Positions 7,522 to 18,267 of a DNA stretch of 19,959 bases are shown here, in pieces; the stretch's first letter is position 1, and each line of letters begins with the position of its first letter. Below the pieces are notes generated by a model. That model was not told the DNA's origin. It worked only from the letters and a program-made list of their open reading frames with translations, and searched no databases. The DNA is from G963674505 sp964575975. Lineage in GTDB: Bacteria; Desulfobacterota; Desulfobacteria; Desulfobacterales; SKZT01. The stretch spans positions 1 through 19,959 of the forward strand of contig CAZNTU010000095.1 of assembly GCA_964575975.1 (NCBI GenBank), read 5' to 3'. The translations under genes were made by a program, and so were the position numbers.

Positions 7522-7984
7522 CTGTCGCTACCTTTTTGCCCAGTTTTTTAAGTATCTTGTTGCCCTTGGAGATCGTCATCTTGCCGTGATACTCTCCGTC
7601 CACTTCCAGGATCGGTCCCAGCGCGCACGCCCCGACGCAGTTCACCGTGTCGAACGAGAACTTCAGGTCGGGGGAGGTTTCGCCGGGCTTGATCTCCAGG
7701 GAGCGTTCCAGATGATTCGCCAGAATCGACGCGCCGCGCACGTGGCATGCCGTCCCCATGCACAGGCTGAGCTGGTGCTCGCCGCGAGGAGTAAGGCTGA
7801 ACGCCTTGTAGAAGGTCGCCACTTCGTAAATCTGGCTCAGCGGCACCCCGAGGAACACGCTCACTCTTGTCAGGACGTTTTTGGGAAGATACTTGAACTC
7901 CTTCTGTATATCCTGGAGGATCGGAACGAGAAAGGCCTTGTCCGAATCGTACTTCAAGATTATTTCTCTCACTTTGTCATCCAT
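7508..7984 (-). CDS. nuoE: NuoE/HydC-like [2Fe-2S] subunit
   Basis: This 158-residue thioredoxin-like protein is the full length expected for NuoE/HydC. A helical N-terminal part (YDSDKAFLVPILQDIQKEF, SQIYEVATFYKAF) precedes the [2Fe-2S] ligands C75-x4-C80 (LCMGTACHVRGA) and C116-x3-C120 (NCVGACALGP). In relatives it pairs with NuoF/HydB near the FMN. It begins 77 bases after porB with AAAGG 8 nt before the ATG, and its 3' end overlaps the NuoF-like gene. The gap to porB is longer than within the por genes, but no terminator is visible, so one operon is likely. Confidence 0.93.
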   Translation of the reverse strand: MDDKVREIILKYDSDKAFLVPILQDIQKEFKYLPKNVLTRVSVFLGVPLSQIYEVATFYKAFSLTPRGEHQLSLCMGTACHVRGASILANHLERSLEIKPGETSPDLKFSFDTVNCVGACALGPILEVDGEYHGKMTISKGNKILKKLGKKVATDEED

Positions 7985-8061
7985 TTGATAAACCTTTGCT
8001 GTTAGCCTTGTCCGAAAATGGTTTCGCCAGGACCGTCAAGGGAAAACGCCGCTCGTCTCGA

Positions 8062-8988
8062 TCATTTCCCGGCCTTGGTTTTCAATTTGGCGTACTCTTT
8101 CTTCACGCGCTCCTGGATGTATTCCACCATCTCGGGAGTGAGATGCCGGAACCGTCCCTGCGGCTTCAGATAATCCGTCACGGGCCTCAGTTCGTCCACA
8201 TCGTGCGTGATCTTGTACTTGCCGTCCTCCACCTCGTAGAGCGGGAAAATCCCGGTTTCCACCGCGAGCCGTCCGATCCAGATGGCGCGTTCGGGCGGAA
8301 GCCTCCATCCGGTGGGACACACGGAAAGGATGTGGACGTAGGCCGGGCCCTTCTTCTCCGCCGCCTTCTTCACCTTCTGCATCAGGTCCATCGGATAGCT
8401 GGAGCAGGCGGTCGCGACGTACGGCACGTTGTGGGCCACCGCGATTTCCGGCATGTTCTTCTTCCAGGTGACCTGGCCGGTAGGCTTGGCCTTTCCCGTG
8501 GGCGACGTGGTCGTGCTGGCGCCGAACGGAGTCGAGGACGAACGCTGGATTCCGGTGTTCATGTAGGCCTCGTTGTCGTAGCACACGTAGACGAAATCGT
8601 GGCCCCGCTCGAAAGCGCCCGAAAGCGCCTGCAACCCGATATCGGCCGTGGCGCCGTCGCCGCCCATGCCCATGACTTTGATCCCCTTGTCCTTGATCCT
8701 TCCCTTGCGCGCCAACGCCTTCAGTCCCGCCTCGACCCCGGAAAGGGTCGCGCCGGCATTCTCGAAGGCCACGTGCAGCCATGGCACTCTCCAGTTGGTG
8801 AACGGAAGCGGCGATGAAACGATCTCCATGCATCCCGTGGCCGAGCAAACCACCACGTTGTTTCCCATCGCCTTGGCCACCAGCCTGACCGCCAGCGCCT
8901 CGGCGCATCCCTGGCAGGCCCTGTGGCCCGGGGCGAAATATTCTTCCTTCTCGACTAGCCGCGCGGCATATACATTCAATGGTTCCAT
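8062..8988 (-). CDS. porB: Pyruvate/2-oxoacid:ferredoxin oxidoreductase beta subunit (TPP-binding)
   Basis: This 308-residue protein is the thiamine diphosphate-binding subunit. The TPP motif runs from GDG (110-112) to N139 in CYDNEAYMNTGIQ. Cysteines C25 and C28 (HRACQGCAEA), C53 (ATGC) and C224 (SVCPTGW) match the ligands of the cluster next to TPP in PFOR. SSSTPFGAST is typical of pyruvate-type beta subunits, so pyruvate is the likeliest substrate, though related 2-oxoacids are not excluded. The enzyme oxidatively decarboxylates pyruvate to acetyl-CoA, or runs in reverse. The chosen ATG (8988-8986) shares one base with the porA TAA (TAATG), showing translational coupling. The frame stays open further upstream inside porA, but that part is the shadow of porA. 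Confidence 0.94.
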   Translation of the reverse strand: MEPLNVYAARLVEKEEYFAPGHRACQGCAEALAVRLVAKAMGNNVVVCSATGCMEIVSSPLPFTNWRVPWLHVAFENAGATLSGVEAGLKALARKGRIKDKGIKVMGMGGDGATADIGLQALSGAFERGHDFVYVCYDNEAYMNTGIQRSSSTPFGASTTTSPTGKAKPTGQVTWKKNMPEIAVAHNVPYVATACSSYPMDLMQKVKKAAEKKGPAYVHILSVCPTGWRLPPERAIWIGRLAVETGIFPLYEVEDGKYKITHDVDELRPVTDYLKPQGRFRHLTPEMVEYIQERVKKEYAKLKTKAGK

Positions 8989-10169
8989 TATTCTCTGACT
9001 CCGTATATGGTGTAGTCTTCCTGGCGCACCCTGCCCTGGGCAAGCTGCTGGCTTTTCTCGTACATGTCGACGTAATCCTTGACGGGAACGTCGCGCCCGG
9101 CGAAGCCCGCCAGGAAATTCGTTATTTTCGGCATGTTGTCCTCGCCGTAGAGCGCGGCCCTGATCTCGCCGGCCACTGGTCCTCCCGGTCCGCCGTAGGA
9201 CAGGGCGCGGTCGAGGACGATGATGTTCTTTACGTTCTTCACGGCGGCGCGGAACTCCTCGAAGGGGAACGGCCGCCAGAGTCTCAGTCTGACCTGGCCC
9301 ACTTTCTTTCCCTGCGCCCGCAACTCGTCCACCGCGATGGAAACGGTCTCGCCCAGGCTTCCCATAGTGATGAAAACCGTCTCGGCGTCGTCCGCCTTGT
9401 ACGTCTCCACCGGTTTGTAGTACCTTCCGGTGATGTCCCCCATTTCCTTCCAGGCCTTCAGGATTTCCCCCTTGGAGTTCAAAAGCGCCTCGTTCTGCGC
9501 CTTTTTGGCCTCGGTGAAAATATTGGGCATGCCGAAAGCGCCCATGGTGGTGGGGTAGTCGGGATCGAGACGGTTGACCGGCTTGAATTCCGGAAGATAC
9601 TTTTTGACCATCTCCGGGGTCCAGTACTCGATGGCCTCGATCATGTGGGTGAGAATGAATCCGTCCATGTTGACGATGACCGGCAGGGACACGCTGGGGG
9701 CCTCGCCCACGCGAAAGGCGAAGAACACGTGGTCGAAAACTTCCTGGCCGTTTTCCGCGAACACCTGGACCCATCCGCAGTCGCGGATGCTCATGACGTC
9801 GCTGTGGTCGTTCCAGATGGACAAGGGGCCGGACATGCTCCGGTTCGCCAGGATCATGACGATGGGAAGCCTCATGCAGGGGGCGATGAACACGATCTCG
9901 TTCATCAGCGCCAAGCCTTGGGAACTCGTGCAGGTGAACGTCCTGGCCCCCACTGCGGACGATCCGCAGCACACGCTCATGGCGGAATGCTCGGACTCCA
10001 CCGGAATGAATTCCGCGTCCAGCTCCCCTTTCGCCACGATTTCGGAAAGGTGCTCCACAATATGGGTCTGGGGAGTGATTGGATAAGCGGCGATCACGTC
10101 CACGTCGGCCATGGCGACGGCGTCGGCCGCGCCGATCGATACCTCGATTCCTTTTCTGTTAGTCGACAT
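8988..10169 (-). CDS. porA: Pyruvate/2-oxoacid:ferredoxin oxidoreductase alpha subunit
   Basis: This 393-residue protein has the PorA layout: an N-terminal pyrimidine-binding domain with AAYPITPQTHIVE (from residue 28), the EHSAMSVCCGSSAVGAR and TCTSSQGLALMNE segments, and a C-terminal domain with VFITMGSLGETVSIAVDEL and VRLRLWRPFP. It pairs with PorB to form the active site and contributes to pyruvate and CoA binding. Its ATG follows the porD TAA directly (TAAATG), and its own stop overlaps the porB start. It is the expected length for the family and nothing is missing. Confidence 0.94.
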   Translation of the reverse strand: MSTNRKGIEVSIGAADAVAMADVDVIAAYPITPQTHIVEHLSEIVAKGELDAEFIPVESEHSAMSVCCGSSAVGARTFTCTSSQGLALMNEIVFIAPCMRLPIVMILANRSMSGPLSIWNDHSDVMSIRDCGWVQVFAENGQEVFDHVFFAFRVGEAPSVSLPVIVNMDGFILTHMIEAIEYWTPEMVKKYLPEFKPVNRLDPDYPTTMGAFGMPNIFTEAKKAQNEALLNSKGEILKAWKEMGDITGRYYKPVETYKADDAETVFITMGSLGETVSIAVDELRAQGKKVGQVRLRLWRPFPFEEFRAAVKNVKNIIVLDRALSYGGPGGPVAGEIRAALYGEDNMPKITNFLAGFAGRDVPVKDYVDMYEKSQQLAQGRVRQEDYTIYGVRE

Positions 10170-10463
10170 TTATTCTTCCTCCGGTATCATGCTGATACAC
10201 CCGGTAAAACATTCCTTGGCGCAAATTCCGCATCCCTTGCAATAATAAAGGTCCGCGACGAAATAGCCCTCCTCGTTCTTGCGGATGGCCATGTCGGGGC
10301 AAAAAAGATAGCAGACGCCGCACTGGATGCATTTTTTCGTGTCCACCACGGGCCGCAGCGAACGCCAGTCTCCGGTCTTGTACTCGGAGGCGTTGCCGGG
10401 CTGCACCACGACGCAGCCGACTTGCAGCTCCTTCCAAGTGGGTTCTTCTATTGTCTTTGACAA
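10170..10463 (-). CDS. porD: Pyruvate:ferredoxin oxidoreductase delta subunit, 2x[4Fe-4S] ferredoxin
   Basis: This 97-residue ferredoxin-like subunit has a ~40-residue N-terminal extension with the DWRSLRPVVD segment typical of PorD, then two cluster motifs: C45, C48, C51, C55-P and C75, C78, C81, C85. The residue after C85 is Phe rather than the usual Pro, and a further Cys (C89) follows. It passes electrons from the PorB cluster to the outside acceptor. I chose a TTG start at 10463 because AAAGGAG lies 6 nt upstream; an ATG 39 bases earlier has no ribosome site. Ninety-one bases separate it from porC, the widest gap among the por genes, with no clear terminator. Confidence 0.9.
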   Translation of the reverse strand: MSKTIEEPTWKELQVGCVVVQPGNASEYKTGDWRSLRPVVDTKKCIQCGVCYLFCPDMAIRKNEEGYFVADLYYCKGCGICAKECFTGCISMIPEEE

Positions 10464-10554
10464 GGCAAACTCCTTTCGAATTATATATGAACGGCGATGC
10501 AATGGGCTCGAGCGGCCCTAGGGCAACGCCGGGGTAAACCGGTCCGTTTCGGGC

Positions 10555-11109
10555 CTACGCTTTGGGTATGACCTCCGTTTCGTCGTACGCCCGCTGGAAA
10601 GCGCGGATGTTCCTCTCGGCTACCCGGCCGAACCGGTGCTTGAGGGGTTCGATCAGGGCGTCGGGCGACACGATGTTCCCGGCCTTCAGCAATGAGCCCA
10701 GCATGGTCGTGTTGGTGATGGGCAGGCCGAGTTCCTCGCGGGCGATTTGCGTGGCGTTGACGGTCCCCAGCGAATGCGCGATTCCCAGCTCCTCCCTGAT
10801 CTCCTTGCCCGAGTACTTGGTGTTCGTCACCAGTATCCCGTCCTCCTTCAGCCCGGCCGACACCTTGACCAGGCGGAGAATCGACGGATCCAGGACAAGC
10901 ACCAAGTCGGGATTGTAAATATTGGTCCTGAGCCGAATCGGTTCGTCGCTGATTCTGCAGAAGGCGACAACGGGAGCGCCTCGCCGTTCCGGTCCGAAAC
11001 TTGGAAAGGCCTGGGCGTACTTCCCTTGGTTGATGGCGGCCAGAGCCAGAAGTTCCGCCGAAGTGACAGCGCCCTGGCCTCCCCGGCCGTGCAGCCGAAT
11101 TTCGATCAT
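10555..11109 (-). CDS. porC: Pyruvate:ferredoxin oxidoreductase gamma subunit
   Basis: This 184-residue subunit starts MIEIRLHGRGGQGAVTSAEL, the hallmark of the gamma domain, and has SFGPERRGAPVVAFCRI, IYNPDLVLVLDPSIL and ITNTTMLGSLLKA. In the four-subunit enzyme it corresponds to domain III of single-chain PFOR and helps bind CoA. The ATG at 11109 is preceded by AGGAG at 7 nt; the frame is open for another 80 codons upstream, but that part has no family similarity and contains the leader. It is the first gene of the minus-strand operon porC-D-A-B-nuoE-nuoF-hoxU-like-rubrerythrin. Confidence 0.93.
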   Translation of the reverse strand: MIEIRLHGRGGQGAVTSAELLALAAINQGKYAQAFPSFGPERRGAPVVAFCRISDEPIRLRTNIYNPDLVLVLDPSILRLVKVSAGLKEDGILVTNTKYSGKEIREELGIAHSLGTVNATQIAREELGLPITNTTMLGSLLKAGNIVSPDALIEPLKHRFGRVAERNIRAFQRAYDETEVIPKA

Positions 11110-11385
11110 TTTCCTTCTCCTAAGCTGAATTTTAAAAAAAACGCAACCGTTCTCCGCAACGAAGGACGCCGTTATGAACGTAACGGTCGCAAAGGCGATA
11201 TTAACCCGAAAATCCTGTCGTCGATAGAATGCCGGCGAATCCGAGCAATCCGCGACTTGCTTTTTCGCCGACATAGTCCGGCAAAACTCGCGCCATGAAG
11301 CTACTAATTCAATTTCGGCATGGACGCAACCGAAAAACGAACATAGCAAAGAAATTTTCCGAGCGAGCGCTCAATCGCAAAAGTG

Positions 11386-11414
11386 TTGTTACCCAATGAT
11401 TTGTTTTTTGTCAA
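11386..11414 (-). promoter_or_regulatory. Predicted sigma70 promoter of the por operon
   Basis: On the minus strand, TTGACA (11414-11409) is followed after 17 bases by TAACAA (11391-11386). The -35 is perfect; the -10 is weak. It would give an untranslated leader of roughly 270 bases before porC, long enough for regulation, although I recognise no riboswitch in it. Confidence 0.5.
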
Positions 11415-11469
11415 CCTTTTTCGTATAATCAAAAAGTCGCCTTTCCGGTCGAAAACACCACCGCCCCCC

Positions 11470-11505
11470 GCTTCCCGCATACCGGTCCCGCCGGAGCCGG
11501 GAAGC
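11470..11505. other. GC-rich hairpin between the divergent promoters
   Basis: GCTTCCCG (11470-11477) pairs with CGGGAAGC (11498-11505), with an inner CCGG/CCGG stem (11482-11485 with 11491-11494). It lies in an otherwise rather AT-rich interval and lacks a T-run. Its function is unknown. Confidence 0.4.
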
Positions 11506-11522
11506 CGGATCGACCGGACCGA

Positions 11523-11648
11523 TTGCATTGCACAATACTTCACTGATTTTTTCAAACGGTTGCAGGAACGGCCGCGCATCCCGAATGCTTACGGTCAACG
11601 CCCTCGAAAAAGCCGGACCCCTCGCGGAATTTCTTTTGTGCAATGCAA
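11523..11648. repeat. Pair of inverted 13-mers upstream of the nifJ promoter
   Basis: TTGCATTGCACAA at 11523-11535 is the exact reverse complement of TTGTGCAATGCAA at 11636-11648. The second copy ends 7 bases before the nifJ -35 hexamer. Two identical sites in opposite orientation about 113 bases apart suggest binding sites for a regulator, possibly with looping. The TTGTG/CACAA half resembles half-sites of Rex-like redox regulators, but the match is partial and no regulator can be named. Confidence 0.45.
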
Positions 11649-11655
11649 AAACAAG

Positions 11656-11684
11656 TTGACAAAACAACGGGGGTCGCATATAAG
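11656..11684 (+). promoter_or_regulatory. Sigma70 promoter of nifJ
   Basis: TTGACA (11656-11661), a 17-base spacer and TATAAG (11679-11684) give a near-consensus promoter. Transcription would begin near 11691, about 75 bases before the nifJ start. A second plus-strand candidate, TTGTTT-17-TATAAT (11401-11429), lies farther upstream and overlaps the por promoter region. Confidence 0.75.
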
Positions 11685-11767
11685 GACCCTCCACGACTGA
11701 AAGCAAGGAACATCTCGGCAACCACAAGGTTGATTTATCAGCCTTCCATTCATCGAGGAGCGTGCAA

Positions 11768-15337
<3,570 letters not shown>

Positions 15338-15445
15338 AGCCGTGGCGGTTCTCCGCGCGCTTGATATAAAAAACACGTTGTTGGGGGATCATCGTTTGCA
15401 GCGTGCATAAACCAAGGCTGGCCCGCAGCCTTCCGCTCCCCCTTC

Positions 15446-15480
15446 GAGCCGGAAAACGAACGTTTTCCGGCTCTTTTTTT
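15446..15480 (+). terminator. Strong rho-independent terminator of nifJ
   Basis: GAGCCGGAAAACG (15446-15458) and CGTTTTCCGGCTC (15461-15473) are perfectly complementary, followed by seven T (15474-15480). A smaller hairpin, AAGGCTG/CAGCCTT (15414-15432), lies just before it. Confidence 0.93.
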
Positions 15481-15481
15481 C

Positions 15482-15510
15482 TTGAACGTCGCCTCCTTTA
15501 TCCGTAAATA
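15482..15510 (+). promoter_or_regulatory. Possible promoter of the aldo/keto reductase group
   Basis: TTGAAC (15482-15487), 17 bases, then TAAATA (15505-15510) lies directly after the nifJ terminator and 55 bases before the next start codon. Both hexamers are only partial matches, so this is tentative. Confidence 0.3.
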
Positions 15511-15565
15511 TGAAAGATCGGCGAAAATCCAAGAACCACGAACAGCCCCGAAAGGAGCAAAAGAA

Positions 15566-16789
15566 ATGAAAGACAAGAAACCGGGATTTTCCAGAAGGGA
15601 TTTCATAAAAACCGCCGGAGCCGCAGGTATCGGCTCGATTCTGGCGCCGTACGCCCTGGTATCCAAAGAGGCAGGGGCCGCCGAGGCGACCGAAGAATTG
15701 TCGAGGGTCCCCACCCGGCCTTTCGGCAGAACCGGGGTCGAGGTTTCCATCCTGAGCATGGGCGGAATGTTCGACATACCATCGAACCAGATTGTTCTCA
15801 AGCAGGCCCTCCGACTGGGAGTCACCTATTGGGACACGGCCAATTCCTACGGTTACGGCAAGAGCGAAACGGGAATCGGAAAATTCTTCGAGAAAAATCC
15901 GGACGCCCGCAAGGAGGTTTTCCTCGTCACCAAATCGGGGGACGGCGATCCCTCCGGTTTGACCAAGAACCTCGACACCTCCCTGGAGCGCATGAAAACC
16001 TCCTACATCGACCTTTTCTTCGTCCACGGAATCCGAAGGATTTCCGAAATCGACGACAAGACTCGCGCCTGGGCCGAGGACGCCAAATCCAAGGGAAAAA
16101 TCAAGTTTTTCGGATTCAGCACCCACAGCAACATGGAAAGCTGCATGATGGAAGCATCCAAGCTCGGCTGGATCGATGGCATCATGACGACATACAACTT
16201 CCGGATCATGCGCGAAAAGGGCATGCAAGAGGCCGTCGAGGCCTGCAAGGACGCCGGCATAGGCCTGACCGCCATGAAAACCCAGGGCGGAGGACCGGTC
16301 AAGACCGATTCGGAGGCGGAGCTGAACCTTGCCGGCCGTTTCGTTAAAAAAGGCTTCACCCCCGAGCAGGCGAAACTCTTGGCTGTCTGGGAAAACCCCG
16401 ACATCGCAAGCATTTGCTCCCAGATGCCCGGCATGAACATCCTCGCGGCGAACGCCGCAGCCGCTATGAAACGCTCTTCGCTCGCGACCTCCGACTTGGA
16501 TGTCTTCAAACGGTTCGATCTGGAAACCGCGTCGGACTACTGCGCCGGCTGCGGCGACATCTGCGAATCGGCCCTGGCGGATTCCGTGCCCGTGTGCGAC
16601 GTCATGCGGTATCTCATGTACGCCAGAAACTACGGGGAACGGCGCCTTGCCGCCGATCTGTTCCATAAGATACCGGGCGAAATCCGAGGCAGGATGGAAA
16701 CCGCCGATTTTTCGGCGGCCGAAAGCAGGTGTCCCCGAAAACTGGCCATCGGCCGGCTGATGCGAGAAGCCGTTGCGGAGCTGGCGTAA
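15566..16789 (+). CDS. Tat-exported aldo/keto reductase with C-terminal Fe-S motif
   Basis: This 407-residue protein starts with a twin-arginine signal (SRRDFIK, residues 9-15, then a hydrophobic stretch ending near SKEAGAA), so it is folded before export. The aldo/keto reductase barrel follows, with the catalytic tetrad visible as D90, Y95 (WDTANSYG), K123 (LVTKSG) and H154 (FFVHGI). Near the C-terminus, C326-x2-C329-x3-C333 and C344 form a likely [4Fe-4S] site, as in the ferredoxin-tailed AKR subfamily. Its substrate is unknown. An exported AKR cannot rely on cytoplasmic NADPH unless cofactor is co-exported, so electrons may pass through the Fe-S site. AAAGGAG sits 8 nt before the ATG. The next gene starts right after its TAA, so they form an operon. 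Confidence 0.88.
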   Translation: MKDKKPGFSRRDFIKTAGAAGIGSILAPYALVSKEAGAAEATEELSRVPTRPFGRTGVEVSILSMGGMFDIPSNQIVLKQALRLGVTYWDTANSYGYGKSETGIGKFFEKNPDARKEVFLVTKSGDGDPSGLTKNLDTSLERMKTSYIDLFFVHGIRRISEIDDKTRAWAEDAKSKGKIKFFGFSTHSNMESCMMEASKLGWIDGIMTTYNFRIMREKGMQEAVEACKDAGIGLTAMKTQGGGPVKTDSEAELNLAGRFVKKGFTPEQAKLLAVWENPDIASICSQMPGMNILAANAAAAMKRSSLATSDLDVFKRFDLETASDYCAGCGDICESALADSVPVCDVMRYLMYARNYGERRLAADLFHKIPGEIRGRMETADFSAAESRCPRKLAIGRLMREAVAELA

Positions 16790-17251
16790 ATGCCGGGCGA
16801 AAAGTTCTTCGAAAGCGGTCGGGGCGCGTATCCGGATTATCCCAGGGTAGCCGTGGGCGCGGCCGTCTTCAAGGACGACAAAGTGCTGCTGGTTCTCCGG
16901 GCCAAGCCCCCGGCCGCAGGAACGTGGGCCATACCCGGCGGAAGCGTCGAGCTGGGGGAAACCCTCCGGGAAGCCGCCGAAAGGGAAATCCTGGAGGAAA
17001 CCGGCATCGTCGTCCGAGCCGGAAAACCGTTCTGCACTTTCGAGGTCGTCGACAGGGACGAAAGCGGAAAAGTCCGCTATCATTACATTATCGTCGATCT
17101 TGCGGCCGAGTACGTCTCCGGCGACCCTGAACCCGGCGACGACGCTCTCGAGGTTCGCTGGTTCTCGAGAAGAGACCTGAAAAAGTACAAGGTGTATCCC
17201 AGGACTTTGGAAGCGTTGGAGTCGAGCTTCGGGTTTCGGGAAGAGGAGTGA
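16790..17251 (+). CDS. NUDIX hydrolase, ADP-ribose pyrophosphatase-like
   Basis: This 153-residue protein has a perfect NUDIX box: G51-x5-E57-x7-R65-E66-I67-x-E69-E70-x-G72-I73. This motif binds Mg2+ and cleaves nucleoside diphosphates linked to another group. The compact form with YPRVAVGAAVFKDDKVLLV before the box and a C-terminal EVRWFSRRDL segment resembles the ADP-ribose pyrophosphatase/MutT-like group; the exact substrate cannot be told. The ATG directly follows the aldo/keto reductase stop (TAAATG), and a weak GGAG lies 10 nt upstream, so translation is probably coupled. Its stop codon lies inside an 8-bp tandem repeat. Confidence 0.9.
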   Translation: MPGEKFFESGRGAYPDYPRVAVGAAVFKDDKVLLVLRAKPPAAGTWAIPGGSVELGETLREAAEREILEETGIVVRAGKPFCTFEVVDRDESGKVRYHYIIVDLAAEYVSGDPEPGDDALEVRWFSRRDLKKYKVYPRTLEALESSFGFREEE

Positions 17252-17287
17252 CCGGGTGATGGGGAGACGGAGTGACGCGGAGATGGG
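17248..17287 (+). repeat. Degenerate 8-bp tandem repeat, five units
   Basis: Five consecutive octamers (GTGACCGG, GTGATGGG, GAGACGGA, GTGACGCG, GAGATGGG) fill exactly 40 bases, fitting the consensus GWGAYGGG loosely. The first unit contains the NUDIX stop codon, and the array ends 15 bases before the next gene. Confidence 0.6.
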
Positions 17288-17302
17288 AAGGGAGGTCTTA
17301 TC

Positions 17303-17887
17303 ATGAAGAAAGACCGTATCAAGTGGAACGAGAAGCACCGTGAGCGTCCCGAAAAGGAGGAGCCTTCCCGGATTGTGACGGAGTTCCATCGCATGGCGAG
17401 AACGGGGCGGGCGTTGGACATTGCTTGCGGAACGGGGAGAAACTCGTTGTGCTTGGCCGAGCAGGGGTTCCATGTGGACGCCCTGGACATATCCGAAGTC
17501 GGCCTTCGCATGGCCAAAGGAAAGCACGAGCGCATCCGTCCGGCCTGCGTCGATTTGGATCGATATGAAATCGCCGCCGGCCGCTACGACCTTATCGTAA
17601 ACGTCCGCTATTTGAACCGCCGCCTTTTTCCGTACATCAAGGAGGGACTGGCCCCGGGCGGCGTACTGATATTCGAGTCTTTCATGGAAAAGAACGCGAC
17701 CGGAAAACCAGGAGCCGGGGCAAACGAAGAAAACGGATGGAGCCCATCGTGCCGGGACTATCTTTTTCGGGAAAACGAGCTTCTCCATGCTTTCCTCTCC
17801 TTGAAGATCCGTTACTACCGTGAATGCGAGTCGATAGAACCAAAGGCGCCCCAGTGGATGGCGGCGCTGGTCGCGGTCAAGGAATGA
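17303..17887 (+). CDS. Class I SAM-dependent methyltransferase, TehB-like
   Basis: This 194-residue protein has the SAM-binding motif I LDIACGTGRN (38-47), the acidic motif II region ALDIS (60-64) and a YDLIVNVRYLNRRLFPYIKEGLAPGGVLIFE stretch that can be followed as motif IV-VI (shown here in outline: YDLIVN, then LAPGGVLIFES). The short N-terminal WNEKH segment and overall size fit the small tellurite-resistance TehB-type methyltransferases, but the substrate is unknown. GGAGG lies 7 nt before the ATG. It is separated from the NUDIX gene by 51 bases holding the octamer repeat, and its stop overlaps an alternative cutA start. Confidence 0.86.
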   Translation: MKKDRIKWNEKHRERPEKEEPSRIVTEFHRMARTGRALDIACGTGRNSLCLAEQGFHVDALDISEVGLRMAKGKHERIRPACVDLDRYEIAAGRYDLIVNVRYLNRRLFPYIKEGLAPGGVLIFESFMEKNATGKPGAGANEENGWSPSCRDYLFRENELLHAFLSLKIRYYRECESIEPKAPQWMAALVAVKE

Positions 17888-17904
17888 AAAAGAAAGGAAC
17901 CGAT

Positions 17905-18222
17905 ATGGAAACAATGCTGGTATACATGACGGCCGGGAGCCCGGGCGAGGCCAAAAAGGTCGGAAAGGCCTTGTTGGAGGCGAAACTGGTCGCCTGCGTC
18001 AACGTAATCGACAACATGAATTCCATGTACGTGTGGAAAGGCGAGGTCAAAGACGAAAAGGAATCCGTGATTATCGCGAAGACCACGGAAGAAATGCTGC
18101 CCGAACTGATGGAAAAAGTAAAGTCGGTCCACAGCTACGAAATACCCTGCATCGTCGCCCTTCCGATCAAGAACGGCTATCCGCCGTTTTTACATTGGGT
18201 GGAACAGGAAGTGAAGCGTTGA
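17905..18222 (+). CDS. cutA: CutA1 family divalent cation tolerance protein
   Basis: This 105-residue protein matches CutA1 in length and motifs: LVYMTAGSPGEAKKVGKALLEAKLVACVNV (in outline, KLVACVNV), SMYVWKGEV, IIAKTTEEM, HSYEIPCIVALPI and a terminal FLHWVEQEV. CutA forms very stable trimers with a ferredoxin-like fold; despite its name, its cell role is unsettled and may be signalling rather than metal tolerance. I chose ATG at 17905, with AAAGGA 6 nt upstream. An in-frame ATG seven codons earlier (17884) overlaps the methyltransferase stop as ATGA and is the alternative. It is the last gene of the plus-strand group. Confidence 0.93.
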   Translation: METMLVYMTAGSPGEAKKVGKALLEAKLVACVNVIDNMNSMYVWKGEVKDEKESVIIAKTTEEMLPELMEKVKSVHSYEIPCIVALPIKNGYPPFLHWVEQEVKR

Positions 18223-18267
18223 ACGTTTTCGTGCTTCGCGGATGCTATCGGCGAAGGTCGAAGGTTG

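Noticed and set aside
4931..7984. Reading the NuoE/NuoF/HoxU-like trio as part of a hydrogenase
   Set aside because: No H-cluster motif, NiFe large subunit or maturation gene is present in the window, and the HoxU-like protein ends at 234 residues without a catalytic domain. A catalytic subunit elsewhere in the genome cannot be excluded.
11110..11385. A possible riboswitch in the long por leader
   Set aside because: I looked for a thiamine-type conserved core and other familiar riboswitch signatures and found none; only short weak stems are present.
15389..17914. An 841-codon open frame on the minus strand
   Set aside because: It lies antisense to the aldo/keto reductase, NUDIX and methyltransferase genes, all of which have clear motifs and ribosome sites. 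The long frame follows from GC-biased codon use and shows no domain of its own.
18223..18267. A CTTCGC/GCGAAG hairpin between cutA and the DUF1003 gene as a terminator
   Set aside because: The stem is only 6 bp with an 11-nt loop and no T-run on either side.
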